Shown here: in pieces, positions 1-8,465 of the stretch | Numbering within the stretch: position 1 is the first letter of the stretch | How the letters are laid out: every line of letters begins with the position of its first letter | Virus record (IMG/VR): IMGVR_UViG_3300033144_001121 | Location: 1 to 48,908 of that record | Length of the DNA stretch: 48,908 bases | Source of the DNA: a virus | Reading direction: 5' to 3' (one strand) | Translations under genes and position numbers: made by a program | Notes under the pieces: model-generated | Databases searched by the model: none | Told to the model about the DNA's origin: nothing | The model's input: only the letters and a program-made list of their open reading frames with translations

Positions 1-1287
1 GAGATGGACTCCACTCTGGCTAACCTCGCCAACTGGGACACCGCGTACGGTTGGGGGAACCACGGCTCAGCAGGCTACTTGACCGCAGTACTGGCGGGTG
101 ATGTAAACGCAGAGTCTTCTACTGATGGCTGGGTCCTGACCTCTGACGGAGGCGGGAACGCCGCATGGGAGGCCGTGGCAGGCGGAGCCCGACTCAATGC
201 AGATGTAAACACAGCTACTCCACCCTTCGATGAGACCCCGACTGTAAACTGGGAGATATGGGATTTAGCTGACGACTCTCAGCTTTTCAGTATGGGATTC
301 AACGGAGTAGATCAAGTATTCAAGCTTCGTAATTTCTTCGAGGCAGACGGTAGTACTGTCGGTGGGTTTGATCTTGTCATAGACAACGACCACGGCAGCA
401 TTGGTGATATAGGGCTGAAGATTCGCACTGACGGAATTTGGTTAACTACAGACGCCACTGGCGCAATATCCACTGGGAGTGGAACTTGGACCTACCCTAT
501 ATACTGGGAGAATCGCTACGAGGACATAGGATTTAAGGTAGGACCAGCAAATGCTGATGAGACTTTCTGGGTTCGCGCTTATGACGAGAACGTACCAATT
601 GTCTTAATGACGCAAACTACAGGAACGCCGGGTAACGAGGGAGCATATATATCCATTGATCCCAATGGTGACAACTCTCCTTCAGGGTTCCCCGGCGTTG
701 TTCTAGGGCACTCAGCGGGATCAACGGGTCAAATATATGATGCGCTCCGAACTGAAACATCCGCCAATGGGTGCGCCTCACTCAACACAGACGGGGCTGG
801 AGACTGGGAACGAATCCTTACTGCATCTGACGCAGGACTGATCGGCGCTACAGGCCAGACGGTTACTGCAACATGGGCCTCGACAACCGGCACCCACAGC
901 TATGCTGCAGGGGCCACACAAGTTGTAGCCTCCGGCTCCACAAGCCGCTACGAGGACAACGCCGAGCTTAGGTTTGGTACGGGCGACGACATAGCACTAG
1001 ACTTCGACACCACCAACTTTGTCATAGCAGGGATCGGAGACTACAATTGTACCGGGTTCACTGACTTCAACTTCGCGGGTCGGGTCGTACCAGACTCCTT
1101 CACCACGCCGACCTCAACAACCGCTGCCCTAGCCGCGGTAGGTAACGCGATCAACACGTCAGCACAGAAGGTAGCAGGCACAATGATATTCAACACAGAC
1201 ACGGGCGCACCCGTCTGGGCTGTCGGCGCTGACGATGACTCTGCTTGGAATGATGCAACTGGCACACTGGCCCACGATCCAATATAG
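1..1287 (+). CDS. Tail fibre / receptor-binding protein (5' partial)
   Basis: The frame is open to the first base of the window, and an ATG at position 4 has no ribosome site, so the 5' end is probably missing. The N-terminus seen has the NWDTAYGWGNHGSAGYLT motif, which recurs in collar/spacer parts of phage tail fibres. The C-terminal 45 residues (GTMIFNTDTGAPVWAVG, then WNDATGTLAH) match a common fibre ending that presents the product as trimerised fibre text. The middle is Gly/Thr/Asp-rich and beta-like. It is followed after 8 bases by the tail tubular gene, as expected for a tail module. Role in host recognition is inferred from family and context. Confidence 0.7.
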   Translation, partial: EMDSTLANLANWDTAYGWGNHGSAGYLTAVLAGDVNAESSTDGWVLTSDGGGNAAWEAVAGGARLNADVNTATPPFDETPTVNWEIWDLADDSQLFSMGFNGVDQVFKLRNFFEADGSTVGGFDLVIDNDHGSIGDIGLKIRTDGIWLTTDATGAISTGSGTWTYPIYWENRYEDIGFKVGPANADETFWVRAYDENVPIVLMTQTTGTPGNEGAYISIDPNGDNSPSGFPGVVLGHSAGSTGQIYDALRTETSANGCASLNTDGAGDWERILTASDAGLIGATGQTVTATWASTTGTHSYAAGATQVVASGSTSRYEDNAELRFGTGDDIALDFDTTNFVIAGIGDYNCTGFTDFNFAGRVVPDSFTTPTSTTAALAAVGNAINTSAQKVAGTMIFNTDTGAPVWAVGADDDSAWNDATGTLAHDPI

Positions 1288-1295
1288 GACTCATT

Positions 1296-2042
1296 ATGGC
1301 AACACAGCTAGCGACAGTAAACAAACTTCTCCTCCGCCTGCGTGAGACAGAGGTGACCTCGGTTGCCTCTACGAACTACGCTAAGCTCATGGCTATCTTT
1401 GTCAACGATGCTAAGGAGATACTGGAAGACGCATGGTTCTGGACTGTCAATGAGGCAGCAGTCGATACGACTATCCTCGCTGACGGGACCCTCACATACG
1501 ACCTCACTGAGACATCGGATCGTTCCTTCTTAATGCGAACCGCCAACGATACTATTCCTATGGCCTTCGACATCACGACAGGCGAGGAGCGTCAGTTATT
1601 TGACTACTCCTTGAAGGCGCGCAACCGCATCAGAGACACATGGATTAGTACCCCCGACGATCAGGCCGCACCGCAAGCCTTTGCGATTCAGCCAGACGCC
1701 GACGGGCGGGGCTATACACTCGCACTGGTCTACGGCTCGAACACAGTGCGCACATGGCGCACCTATTGGTACAATCCTCAGGCTGAGCTTGCCCTCGACG
1801 GGACAGACGACAGCACTGGGATTCTTCTTCCGGCCCGACCTCTCTATCTACAGGCCCTCTCCCTTGCCATGAACGAGCGAGGAGAAGAGCTAGGCGAGCC
1901 CGCATCCTTCGTCAAGGAGGAGGCTAAGAACGCACTCGCGGCTGCTCTGGAGTTAGACATGCAAGTGAACAAGAAGTCGAGTGAGCTTGACATGACGAAT
2001 ACTGAACGGCTGCGCAATAACCTCTACGGTAACGTCCTTTAA
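1296..2042 (+). CDS. Tail tubular protein A-like (T7 gp11-like) adaptor
   Basis: A 248-residue protein, close to the size of T7 gp11-type proteins. It begins with a helical segment (LLRLRETEV, then KEILEDAWFW) typical of head-tail adaptor/tubular A proteins, followed by a beta-rich middle and a helical C-terminus (ALELDMQVNKKSSELD). It would form the upper ring of the short tail below the portal. The stop overlaps the next start as TAATG, and the next gene is hub-like, which supports the assignment. Identification is by pattern and position. Confidence 0.65.
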   Translation: MATQLATVNKLLLRLRETEVTSVASTNYAKLMAIFVNDAKEILEDAWFWTVNEAAVDTTILADGTLTYDLTETSDRSFLMRTANDTIPMAFDITTGEERQLFDYSLKARNRIRDTWISTPDDQAAPQAFAIQPDADGRGYTLALVYGSNTVRTWRTYWYNPQAELALDGTDDSTGILLPARPLYLQALSLAMNERGEELGEPASFVKEEAKNALAAALELDMQVNKKSSELDMTNTERLRNNLYGNVL

Positions 2043-3652
2043 TGCCGCAAAAGCAACTACATCCCGGCGCTGCAGTAATGCCGATCCCCCTGTCCTCTCC
2101 GGCCATGCGTGGCCTGAACACAGAGGCGAGCAGTACCCTCCTGTCATCTGAGTGGGCGACAGTCCTCAACAATGTAATATTCGACAGTAATGGGCGTGCT
2201 GCGATCCGCAAAGGCTTTACTTCTCAGACAGATACTCCCGCCGCGGGAGTCATTATGAGGGTTCACGAGTATGTCAAAGCAGATGGAACAACCCAAACAA
2301 TCAGTAGCACTGACGCGGACATATTCAAAACTGCGTCTGCGCCAACTACAGTTGAAGGCTCTCTCACAATCACTGAGGGAAACATCAAGTTCGTCAACTT
2401 CAATGACAAGTGTATCGCCCTCGGTACTGGCACGTCTTCGAACCCAAGTGTCTACACGGGTACGGGCGACTTCACAACTGTGTCTGTGGCTAGTGGCCAA
2501 GCTCCTACTGGGGGTGTCGGCACGGCTGCGTTCGGAAGGCTTTGGGTGCTTGATTCGGATGGCCACACTATCCGATTCTGTGCCCTCCTCGACGAAACCA
2601 AGTGGCACACCGACGACGGAGGCGGATGGATAGACATGGCTCGTGTCTGGCCCTCGGGTCAAGACACAGTGACCGCCATCGAAGAGTTCGCGGGAGACCT
2701 CGTGATCTTTGGCAAGCACAACACGGTCATCTGGACGGACGGGGCTGGCTCAGACATAGGTCTCAACCCGAGCAACATCTACGTCTCAGATACAATTCCC
2801 GGTACCGGCTGCGTCTCCCAGTTCGCTATTACGCGGGCTCTCGGGGATGTGTTCTTCCTGTCCCAGTCTGGGCTACAAGCACTGTCTCGTGCCCTACAAG
2901 ACAAGACGACACCAACGACAAATGTATCTCGCCACGTACAGTCAACGACGCTCGCGTACCTGACAGCAGAGAGTGACAAGGATGACATCACTGTACTGTA
3001 CTCACCTGTTGAAGACTTCGTACTGGTAGTCTTCCCGCAGTCGAACAAGGTGAAGTGTTTCGATACCCGGAACCCAATGGAGGATGGCTCCTACCGGTCT
3101 ACCGAGTGGTCCACTACCCTCCAGACCGCCACCTACTTCACGAGCGACCAGCAAGTGTACGGCTCCTTCACGGGGGTTGTAGGTGAGATCATGAAGCACG
3201 CAGACTTCAATGATGATGGTCTTAGTTATGACTTCACGTACCAGTCAGGGTGGCTCGACTTTGGGGAACTCAACCAGTACCTCAAGTTCGTCAAGCGGCT
3301 GACCAGCTTCATGTTCGTCGGCACAGACACCCAAGTAAACTTCACACTAAACTATGACTTCGACACCAATGCCTTCAATGAGGTCATATCTGCTGCAGGG
3401 TCCCAAGGCTCGGAGTTTAACATATCCGAGTTTACTGGTGGTGGGTCCGGCCTCGGGTATATCATCCCGACCGCACCGGCCAACGCCCTCAAAGAAACTG
3501 AATTCGGCGGCAGTATAGCACTACGAAAGCTGACCGTCCCCGGCAAGTCAGGGGGCCAGTACGTGAAAGTCGGATGTACACTCAGCACAGCGAAGGGTAA
3601 CTTCGCGCTTCAATCAATAAACCTGTTCGCTAAAATAGGAAGGATAGCCTAA
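2042..3652 (+). CDS. Tail hub / P22 gp10-like stabilisation protein
   Basis: A 536-residue beta-rich protein. Features near the N-terminus (RGLNTEAS, then RAAIRKGF) and a repeated beta-propeller-like pattern (AFGRLWVLDSD, LVIFGKHNTVIWTD, VFFLSQSGLQALS) match the P22 gp10 / podovirus tail-tube stabilisation family. It should close or extend the tail nozzle below the tubular protein. ATG 2042 overlaps the upstream stop; a second ATG at 2078 (MPIPLSS) is an alternative start. Its stop overlaps the next ATG. Confidence 0.65.
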   Translation: MPQKQLHPGAAVMPIPLSSPAMRGLNTEASSTLLSSEWATVLNNVIFDSNGRAAIRKGFTSQTDTPAAGVIMRVHEYVKADGTTQTISSTDADIFKTASAPTTVEGSLTITEGNIKFVNFNDKCIALGTGTSSNPSVYTGTGDFTTVSVASGQAPTGGVGTAAFGRLWVLDSDGHTIRFCALLDETKWHTDDGGGWIDMARVWPSGQDTVTAIEEFAGDLVIFGKHNTVIWTDGAGSDIGLNPSNIYVSDTIPGTGCVSQFAITRALGDVFFLSQSGLQALSRALQDKTTPTTNVSRHVQSTTLAYLTAESDKDDITVLYSPVEDFVLVVFPQSNKVKCFDTRNPMEDGSYRSTEWSTTLQTATYFTSDQQVYGSFTGVVGEIMKHADFNDDGLSYDFTYQSGWLDFGELNQYLKFVKRLTSFMFVGTDTQVNFTLNYDFDTNAFNEVISAAGSQGSEFNISEFTGGGSGLGYIIPTAPANALKETEFGGSIALRKLTVPGKSGGQYVKVGCTLSTAKGNFALQSINLFAKIGRIA

Positions 3653-4701
3653 TGTCTGATTATGCACGAGCCAATGCCGATGGTGCTACACACTTCGGAG
3701 ACAAAGATGCTCTAACCACGGGTGACGCCGACAAGGTAATCGTTGGCTCGCAATTTGACGCTGAGTTCAACGCCATTGTCACAGCGGTCGCTACCAAGTA
3801 TGACTCCTCTGACCTAGCTTCGCAGGCGGAAGCCGAAGGCGAGGCTGTTACTGGTACGCTGGTTAGTCCTGCGAGTCTGGCCTTCTGGTCTGACTACGAA
3901 GGGACAGGCTCACCACTGGGAATGATCGGGGACCTCAGAGCCTTAGCAGACCCCACTGAAGATGCTCTAGTCGGATGGGACAGTGGAGAAGCAGGAGGTA
4001 GTCAGGTAGCTTGGTTCACTCTGGGCACCGGCCTTGACTTCAGCGATGCCACCGTCATACTGAGCTTCCTCGGGCTTGAGGCCCTCACAGACCCGGACGC
4101 TGATAGCATAGCGTTCTGGGATGATAGCTCTGGTGACGATGGTGCATTCGGCTGGCTGACTATGGACAACGGTCTGGAGTTTATCACGGACACCACGACC
4201 CTTGGTATCGCTGACTATGAAGTGTCAGCAACGCAGCCCTTGGACATGTCCAGCGGCACAGCAACCTTTGACATCTCCTCGCTGACTACCCTTGCAGCAG
4301 GCAACGCCATCGCAGGCGGTGACCTCCTCTTTGTAGACGACGGAGCCGACGGTACTAACAAAGCGATTGCCTACCAAGACTTCGGTATCCCCGTTGTTTC
4401 CGATGGTCAGTACAACACAGCCAGCGTGAGTATGGACGACCTCAACATGGCTAACCGGTGGTATCAGTGTAACTACGCCACCTTAATGACAGTCACGTTT
4501 GATGCGCAAAGCGTTACGGACTGGCCAATAGGCTCAGTCTTCGCGTTCCACCAAGAGGGCGCGGGAAGGGTGCAGATAGTTGTCACGACTGATGACTTAC
4601 GAGCACCGAATGGAGACACAACCAATGTACAGTACTCAACCGTCTTCGTTACCAAAGTAGCGACCACGGAGTGGGTACTCACAGGCGATGCGGCAGTCTG
4701 A
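3652..4701 (+). CDS. Putative tail fibre / tail appendage protein
   Basis: A 349-residue protein. The N-terminal part (VIVGSQFDAEFNAIVTAVATK, read in two pieces by eye, then TGTLVSPASLAFW) is a recurring start of podovirus tail or neck appendage proteins. The remainder is low-complexity Asp/Gly/Thr-rich beta sequence. It lies directly after the hub gene with TAATG coupling. It may anchor or form a second fibre; the receptor-binding part is not evident. Confidence 0.5.
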   Translation: MSDYARANADGATHFGDKDALTTGDADKVIVGSQFDAEFNAIVTAVATKYDSSDLASQAEAEGEAVTGTLVSPASLAFWSDYEGTGSPLGMIGDLRALADPTEDALVGWDSGEAGGSQVAWFTLGTGLDFSDATVILSFLGLEALTDPDADSIAFWDDSSGDDGAFGWLTMDNGLEFITDTTTLGIADYEVSATQPLDMSSGTATFDISSLTTLAAGNAIAGGDLLFVDDGADGTNKAIAYQDFGIPVVSDGQYNTASVSMDDLNMANRWYQCNYATLMTVTFDAQSVTDWPIGSVFAFHQEGAGRVQIVVTTDDLRAPNGDTTNVQYSTVFVTKVATTEWVLTGDAAV

Positions 4702-5174
4702 TGTTGCCTGCACTCAGAATAATGGCTGGTAGCTCGTCACCGACAGTAATTTACCTGTCTGGTACTCCGGGCAGCCCCAACCTAGCCGAAGATGAAAATG
4801 ATGACCCGGCCAACGCTCTTGCTAGCTGGACGTTCAACGTGGATGGCACAATAGACCGTGACATCACTGCGGGCGAGAGCCAGTGGGTCACCAGCCCTGC
4901 TGAGTGGAATCTAGGACAGGTAAACCCAGCGCGAGACTTCTGGTTACGGTTCACCACACAGAGCGGAGATGATCCGACATCCTCTACCGGCACACTGGGG
5001 GTCACATGGAACCCACTCAGCGGTGCAGGAGAGGCCGAGTGTAAGGTTTCATGGTCTCAGACAGAGGTCGGCGAACTCGATGGAGTCATGAAGGTAGAGA
5101 TCGCACTCGATGATGCTGGAGTAACTATCATAGCCACCGGCTACTATCGCGGTGTTGCACACGTGGACGCATAA
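4701..5174 (+). CDS. Tail-module protein of unknown function
   Basis: ATG 4701 overlaps the upstream TGA (TGATG); ATG 4722 is an alternative. The protein has about 157 residues, is acidic and beta-strand rich, and has no recognisable catalytic motif. A mid-region DFWLRFTTQSGDDP and a C-terminal VTIIATGYYRG look like an immunoglobulin-like or lectin-like strand pattern. Its place between two appendage-type genes suggests a minor virion protein. Function unknown. Confidence 0.5.
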   Translation: MLPALRIMAGSSSPTVIYLSGTPGSPNLAEDENDDPANALASWTFNVDGTIDRDITAGESQWVTSPAEWNLGQVNPARDFWLRFTTQSGDDPTSSTGTLGVTWNPLSGAGEAECKVSWSQTEVGELDGVMKVEIALDDAGVTIIATGYYRGVAHVDA

Positions 5175-5175
5175 T

Positions 5176-5376
5176 ATGGACTACTATCAAATGGCAATGC
5201 TGGCTGTTCCAGCACTCACTATCGCCGCAGCATACGGTGGCACAAGACAAGCTCTGAATGGGACCCGCGAGAGCGTCAAGAGTATTGACGGGAAGGTAGA
5301 CAAGATACAAGAGAACCAATCTAAGATACGTGAGCGTGTCGCCGCGGTTGAGACCAAGGTAGACTCTCTCCTATGA
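5176..5376 (+). CDS. Small membrane-anchored coiled-coil protein
   Basis: 66 residues from ATG 5176, one base after the preceding stop. There is one hydrophobic segment near the N-terminus (MLAVPALTIAAAYGG), then a charged heptad-like helix (SIDGKVDKIQENQSKIRERV). This architecture resembles XhlA/spanin-accessory type phage proteins, but no family is certain. The stop overlaps the next gene as ATGA. Confidence 0.5.
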   Translation: MDYYQMAMLAVPALTIAAAYGGTRQALNGTRESVKSIDGKVDKIQENQSKIRERVAAVETKVDSLL

Positions 5377-5813
5377 GGTTCCTTATAACGGGGCTGCCAC
5401 GATCACGCACTGCGTGGTTCGCGGCCTACTTCTCGCAGGGGGATACCCTCTGCTATCACGAAGCCTCGTTCTTTGATTACGACATGCAGGTGCCTTTCAC
5501 CCATCTAGGGAATGCGGAGGCAGGTGTCTCCGTGAAGTGGTTGAACGAATTCGATCCACAAAAGATTGTAGTAGTCCACAGAGACCTCGACGAAATAGAA
5601 CGAAGTCTGAAGAAGATAGAAGTGCCGGTTGACCGAGTGTTCCTTGAGGCACTAGAGAAAGGGAACAGCGCACTGAAGGGTCTGCACGTGGCTTATGACG
5701 ACATCACCAAGAGCATTAAAGGCATACACGACTGGTTGGAATTGCCGGGCTACTCCTCAGAGAGAGCCTTTATAATGAACGACATGAACATCCAATCAAA
5801 GTACTGGAGATAA
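5373..5813 (+). CDS. Sulfotransferase-like protein (tail module)
   Basis: 146 residues. The N-terminal GLPRSRTAWF (residues 7-16) matches the 5'-phosphosulfate-binding loop of PAPS-dependent sulfotransferases. VVVHRDLDEIERS (about 67-78) matches the 3'-phosphate-binding RDP...S element. The protein is shorter than usual (200-300 residues), so only a minimal fold or a divergent P-loop NTPase of that superfamily may be present. It is ATGA-coupled to the upstream membrane protein and lies between appendage and ejection genes. Substrate unknown; a virion or host glycan is possible. Confidence 0.55.
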   Translation: MRFLITGLPRSRTAWFAAYFSQGDTLCYHEASFFDYDMQVPFTHLGNAEAGVSVKWLNEFDPQKIVVVHRDLDEIERSLKKIEVPVDRVFLEALEKGNSALKGLHVAYDDITKSIKGIHDWLELPGYSSERAFIMNDMNIQSKYWR

Positions 5814-5817
5814 CATT

Positions 5818-6858
5818 ATGGCAGGATGGGGTGCAGCAATAGAAGCAGCAATAGGACTCTACGGGCAGCACAGGTCCCAAGGTCAGCTACGCAACACGCA
5901 GGATCGTATCCAAGGTATGGCCGAGCCGAACCCCGGACGAGGAGTTGGTCCCTTTGGGTCTGGTGGCTTTGATACGTGGGGAGGCGGAAACTTCTTTGCA
6001 AACGAAGACCCCGGTATGGCTGCTATGCGGGCGAACATCGACGCAGGCTCCAACTGGATGTTGGGTGGGGGTATGTTCAACAACCAAGACTTCCAGAATG
6101 CCTTCCAAGGGAATGACATCGCAGGAGCTATGGCTAATGCTAATAACCAGCTTGGAATGCAAGCGGGCCCTAATGCTTTCGGGAACTTCGGCCAGCACGT
6201 ACAAGGCTTGTTTGGACAGGGCTTTCAAAACCTACAAAATGCTGGAGACACACAGGGGATGATGCAACAGCAGCTTGATGCCTCCCGCGCAATGGCTAAA
6301 CCCTTTGAGACGCAGGCTCGCAACAACTTCTTCGACACAGAGTTTGGGCGTACGATGGGCGGCACCTCAGGTGCAAGTGGTCGGATGGGATCGTTCGGAG
6401 ACTCTATGTTCCGAGCCGATCAGAACCGAATCATGGGCGCACAGCAGATGGGCCAACAGCACCAGCAGATGCTTGGCAACCTCGGGATGCAGCAGATTGG
6501 ACAAGGCTTTCAGGGCGAAGGGCAGGGCTTCCAACAGATGATGCAAGCCCTCCAGCAGAACCAAGGCGCAGGGCAGCAACGACTGTCTAACGCTATGGGG
6601 CTATTCGGGATGGGTCGCGACACGCAGCAACAGCAGTTTGGAATGGGCCTACAAGGACAGCAAGCTAACATAAATCAGAATCAGTTCTGGTCCAACATGA
6701 TGCTCGGCCTGCTCAACGCAGACGCTAACATGGTCGGCGCACGGACAGGTGCTTCCAACGCTATGGCACAGCTTGGTAGTAACCAAGCAGCGTCAACTGG
6801 CGGCTTTATGGGCGGCATGGGTAGCATGTTTGGCGGCATGAACTTCGGAGGCCAATAA
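5818..6858 (+). CDS. Gln/Gly/Met-rich internal virion (ejection) protein
   Basis: 346 residues, very rich in Gln, Gly, Met and Asn. There is a short helical start (GAAIEAAIGLYGQHRSQGQL) and a Gly-rich end (GGFMGGMGSMFGGMNFGG). Such proteins precede the two large ejection proteins in T7-, LUZ24- and phiEco32-type phages (T7 gp14 position). RBS GGAG lies upstream. Its stop overlaps the next ATG (TAATG). It is likely part of the internal core ejected to form the periplasmic DNA channel. Assigned by position and composition. Confidence 0.55.
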   Translation: MAGWGAAIEAAIGLYGQHRSQGQLRNTQDRIQGMAEPNPGRGVGPFGSGGFDTWGGGNFFANEDPGMAAMRANIDAGSNWMLGGGMFNNQDFQNAFQGNDIAGAMANANNQLGMQAGPNAFGNFGQHVQGLFGQGFQNLQNAGDTQGMMQQQLDASRAMAKPFETQARNNFFDTEFGRTMGGTSGASGRMGSFGDSMFRADQNRIMGAQQMGQQHQQMLGNLGMQQIGQGFQGEGQGFQQMMQALQQNQGAGQQRLSNAMGLFGMGRDTQQQQFGMGLQGQQANINQNQFWSNMMLGLLNADANMVGARTGASNAMAQLGSNQAASTGGFMGGMGSMFGGMNFGGQ

Positions 6859-8465
6859 TGGCTAACACAAACCCACAGGAACTAGAAGGCTTCTTAGGCG
6901 AACTCGGCCTTGGTGCAATTAACCAAGCTGAGGCTTATGAGAAGGGCATCGGTCGTGGCCTCAACACCAACCAGACTGAGGTGGGGCAATTTGCGCAGAT
7001 CGGGCAGCAGCTTGGTCGCGGCGTAGGCCGTGCCGGGCGCGGTCTCTTTGAGGCAGTCAAGGGAGCACGTGGCGAGGGTACCTTTAACTTCAGCCAAGGG
7101 GTCCGCAATGTAGATGATGCTATCGTCGCACGCGGCGCGGGCATCGCAGGCGGAGCAGCCGAGGTTCAGAGTCGGCGTAGTATCCGCAAGAAGATCGCGC
7201 AGCAAGACTTCGGGGACCTTAAAGACCCCGGCGCACGCATTAAGCTGGCAGAGTTTGTGGCTGAGCAGGCGCAACTAGAAGGTAATGCCACGGCGCAGTC
7301 CGCAGCACTCGCAAAGGTTCAAGCACTCCGTAAAGAGAAGGTTGAGTTCGACAAGCTCGACGCACAGAAGAACGAAGCCCAGTCCAGTGCAATAGACGCT
7401 GGCGTGGTGGACGTTGTAATAGAGGGAGAGGACGAACGACGCTCTGCTCAATGGGCTCGCCGTGGGAAGCAGTACGGGGTAGAGTACACCAATAAGGAGG
7501 GTGAGATTCAGTTTGCGCCCGCCGGTACATTTAAGAGACACGAACGAGCCTTCGCTGGTAGCCAGCTACGACTGGAGACTATAGGCTCGGCCATTGCTCG
7601 GAACACCAGTTCTAAAGAGTTGGAGGAGCTACGGAACCTGACGACCACGGGCCTTGAGTCTGTGCGTAAGATGGGTCGTGTCATGGACACAATCAATGAC
7701 CTCAACATCGGCGGCAACGCGGATCAAGTCATAAGCGCAGCCGGTGGTGTTAATGCCTTCATGGATCAGACAGCACGTAACATGAAAGGTATCTTGAAGT
7801 CAGCGGGTACTGCTGTTGGTATAGGACGGAGCAAAGACGCACAGGCAGACCCCAACAGACAAGATGCTGATGGTAATGTAGTCGGTTGGCAAGGATTTGA
7901 TTTCTGGACTGGTAAGGATGGTGTCGCTAGCGATGCCGCCCATCCAATATGGGACATCCTCACGCTGCCGCCCGAGATGCAAGAAAACTCGGCACAGGCG
8001 CAGAACTACCGCGCACAGATCATGGAGTTGATGTACATGGCAGCAAGGCTGGCAGAGCCCAGCAACCGCGGCCTGTCAGACAACGATATTATCAATGCGG
8101 CTAAGAGGTTGGGTGGTAACACCGCTAACCCGGCTGTGATGATGCGCCGGTTCGCTGAGATGATGCACGATAGCGCGGCTGGACTAGAGAATGAACTGGA
8201 TGTGTACTACGGTGCAGTCGAGTTTGAGAACTTCCCTGTACCAGAGGGCATGACCAAGCGAGGGGTGTTTGAAGCCTTCGTTGGGAACAAAGGACTTACG
8301 AGATACCGAGAGGAACTCACAGAATTGAGAGAGACGTATAACTTTACGGTTGATGATCGTACGGGACGCGCAACATTTATGTCTCCTATAGATGCAGATG
8401 TGAACCCACTTGACTCGGAGCCAGTAGAGGCGCAGAGTGATGAAGATTTCCTGAGTAGCTTCTAA
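6858..8465 (+). CDS. Internal virion protein (T7 gp15-position)
   Basis: 535 residues, mostly helical, with Gly/Arg-rich N-terminus (GRGVGRAGRGLFEA) and long charged helices. It has no enzymatic motif I recognise. It is the second of three large genes in a row linked by TAATG overlaps, the position of the middle ejection protein in podoviruses. Probably released into the host envelope with the genome. Confidence 0.55.
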   Translation: MANTNPQELEGFLGELGLGAINQAEAYEKGIGRGLNTNQTEVGQFAQIGQQLGRGVGRAGRGLFEAVKGARGEGTFNFSQGVRNVDDAIVARGAGIAGGAAEVQSRRSIRKKIAQQDFGDLKDPGARIKLAEFVAEQAQLEGNATAQSAALAKVQALRKEKVEFDKLDAQKNEAQSSAIDAGVVDVVIEGEDERRSAQWARRGKQYGVEYTNKEGEIQFAPAGTFKRHERAFAGSQLRLETIGSAIARNTSSKELEELRNLTTTGLESVRKMGRVMDTINDLNIGGNADQVISAAGGVNAFMDQTARNMKGILKSAGTAVGIGRSKDAQADPNRQDADGNVVGWQGFDFWTGKDGVASDAAHPIWDILTLPPEMQENSAQAQNYRAQIMELMYMAARLAEPSNRGLSDNDIINAAKRLGGNTANPAVMMRRFAEMMHDSAAGLENELDVYYGAVEFENFPVPEGMTKRGVFEAFVGNKGLTRYREELTELRETYNFTVDDRTGRATFMSPIDADVNPLDSEPVEAQSDEDFLSSF

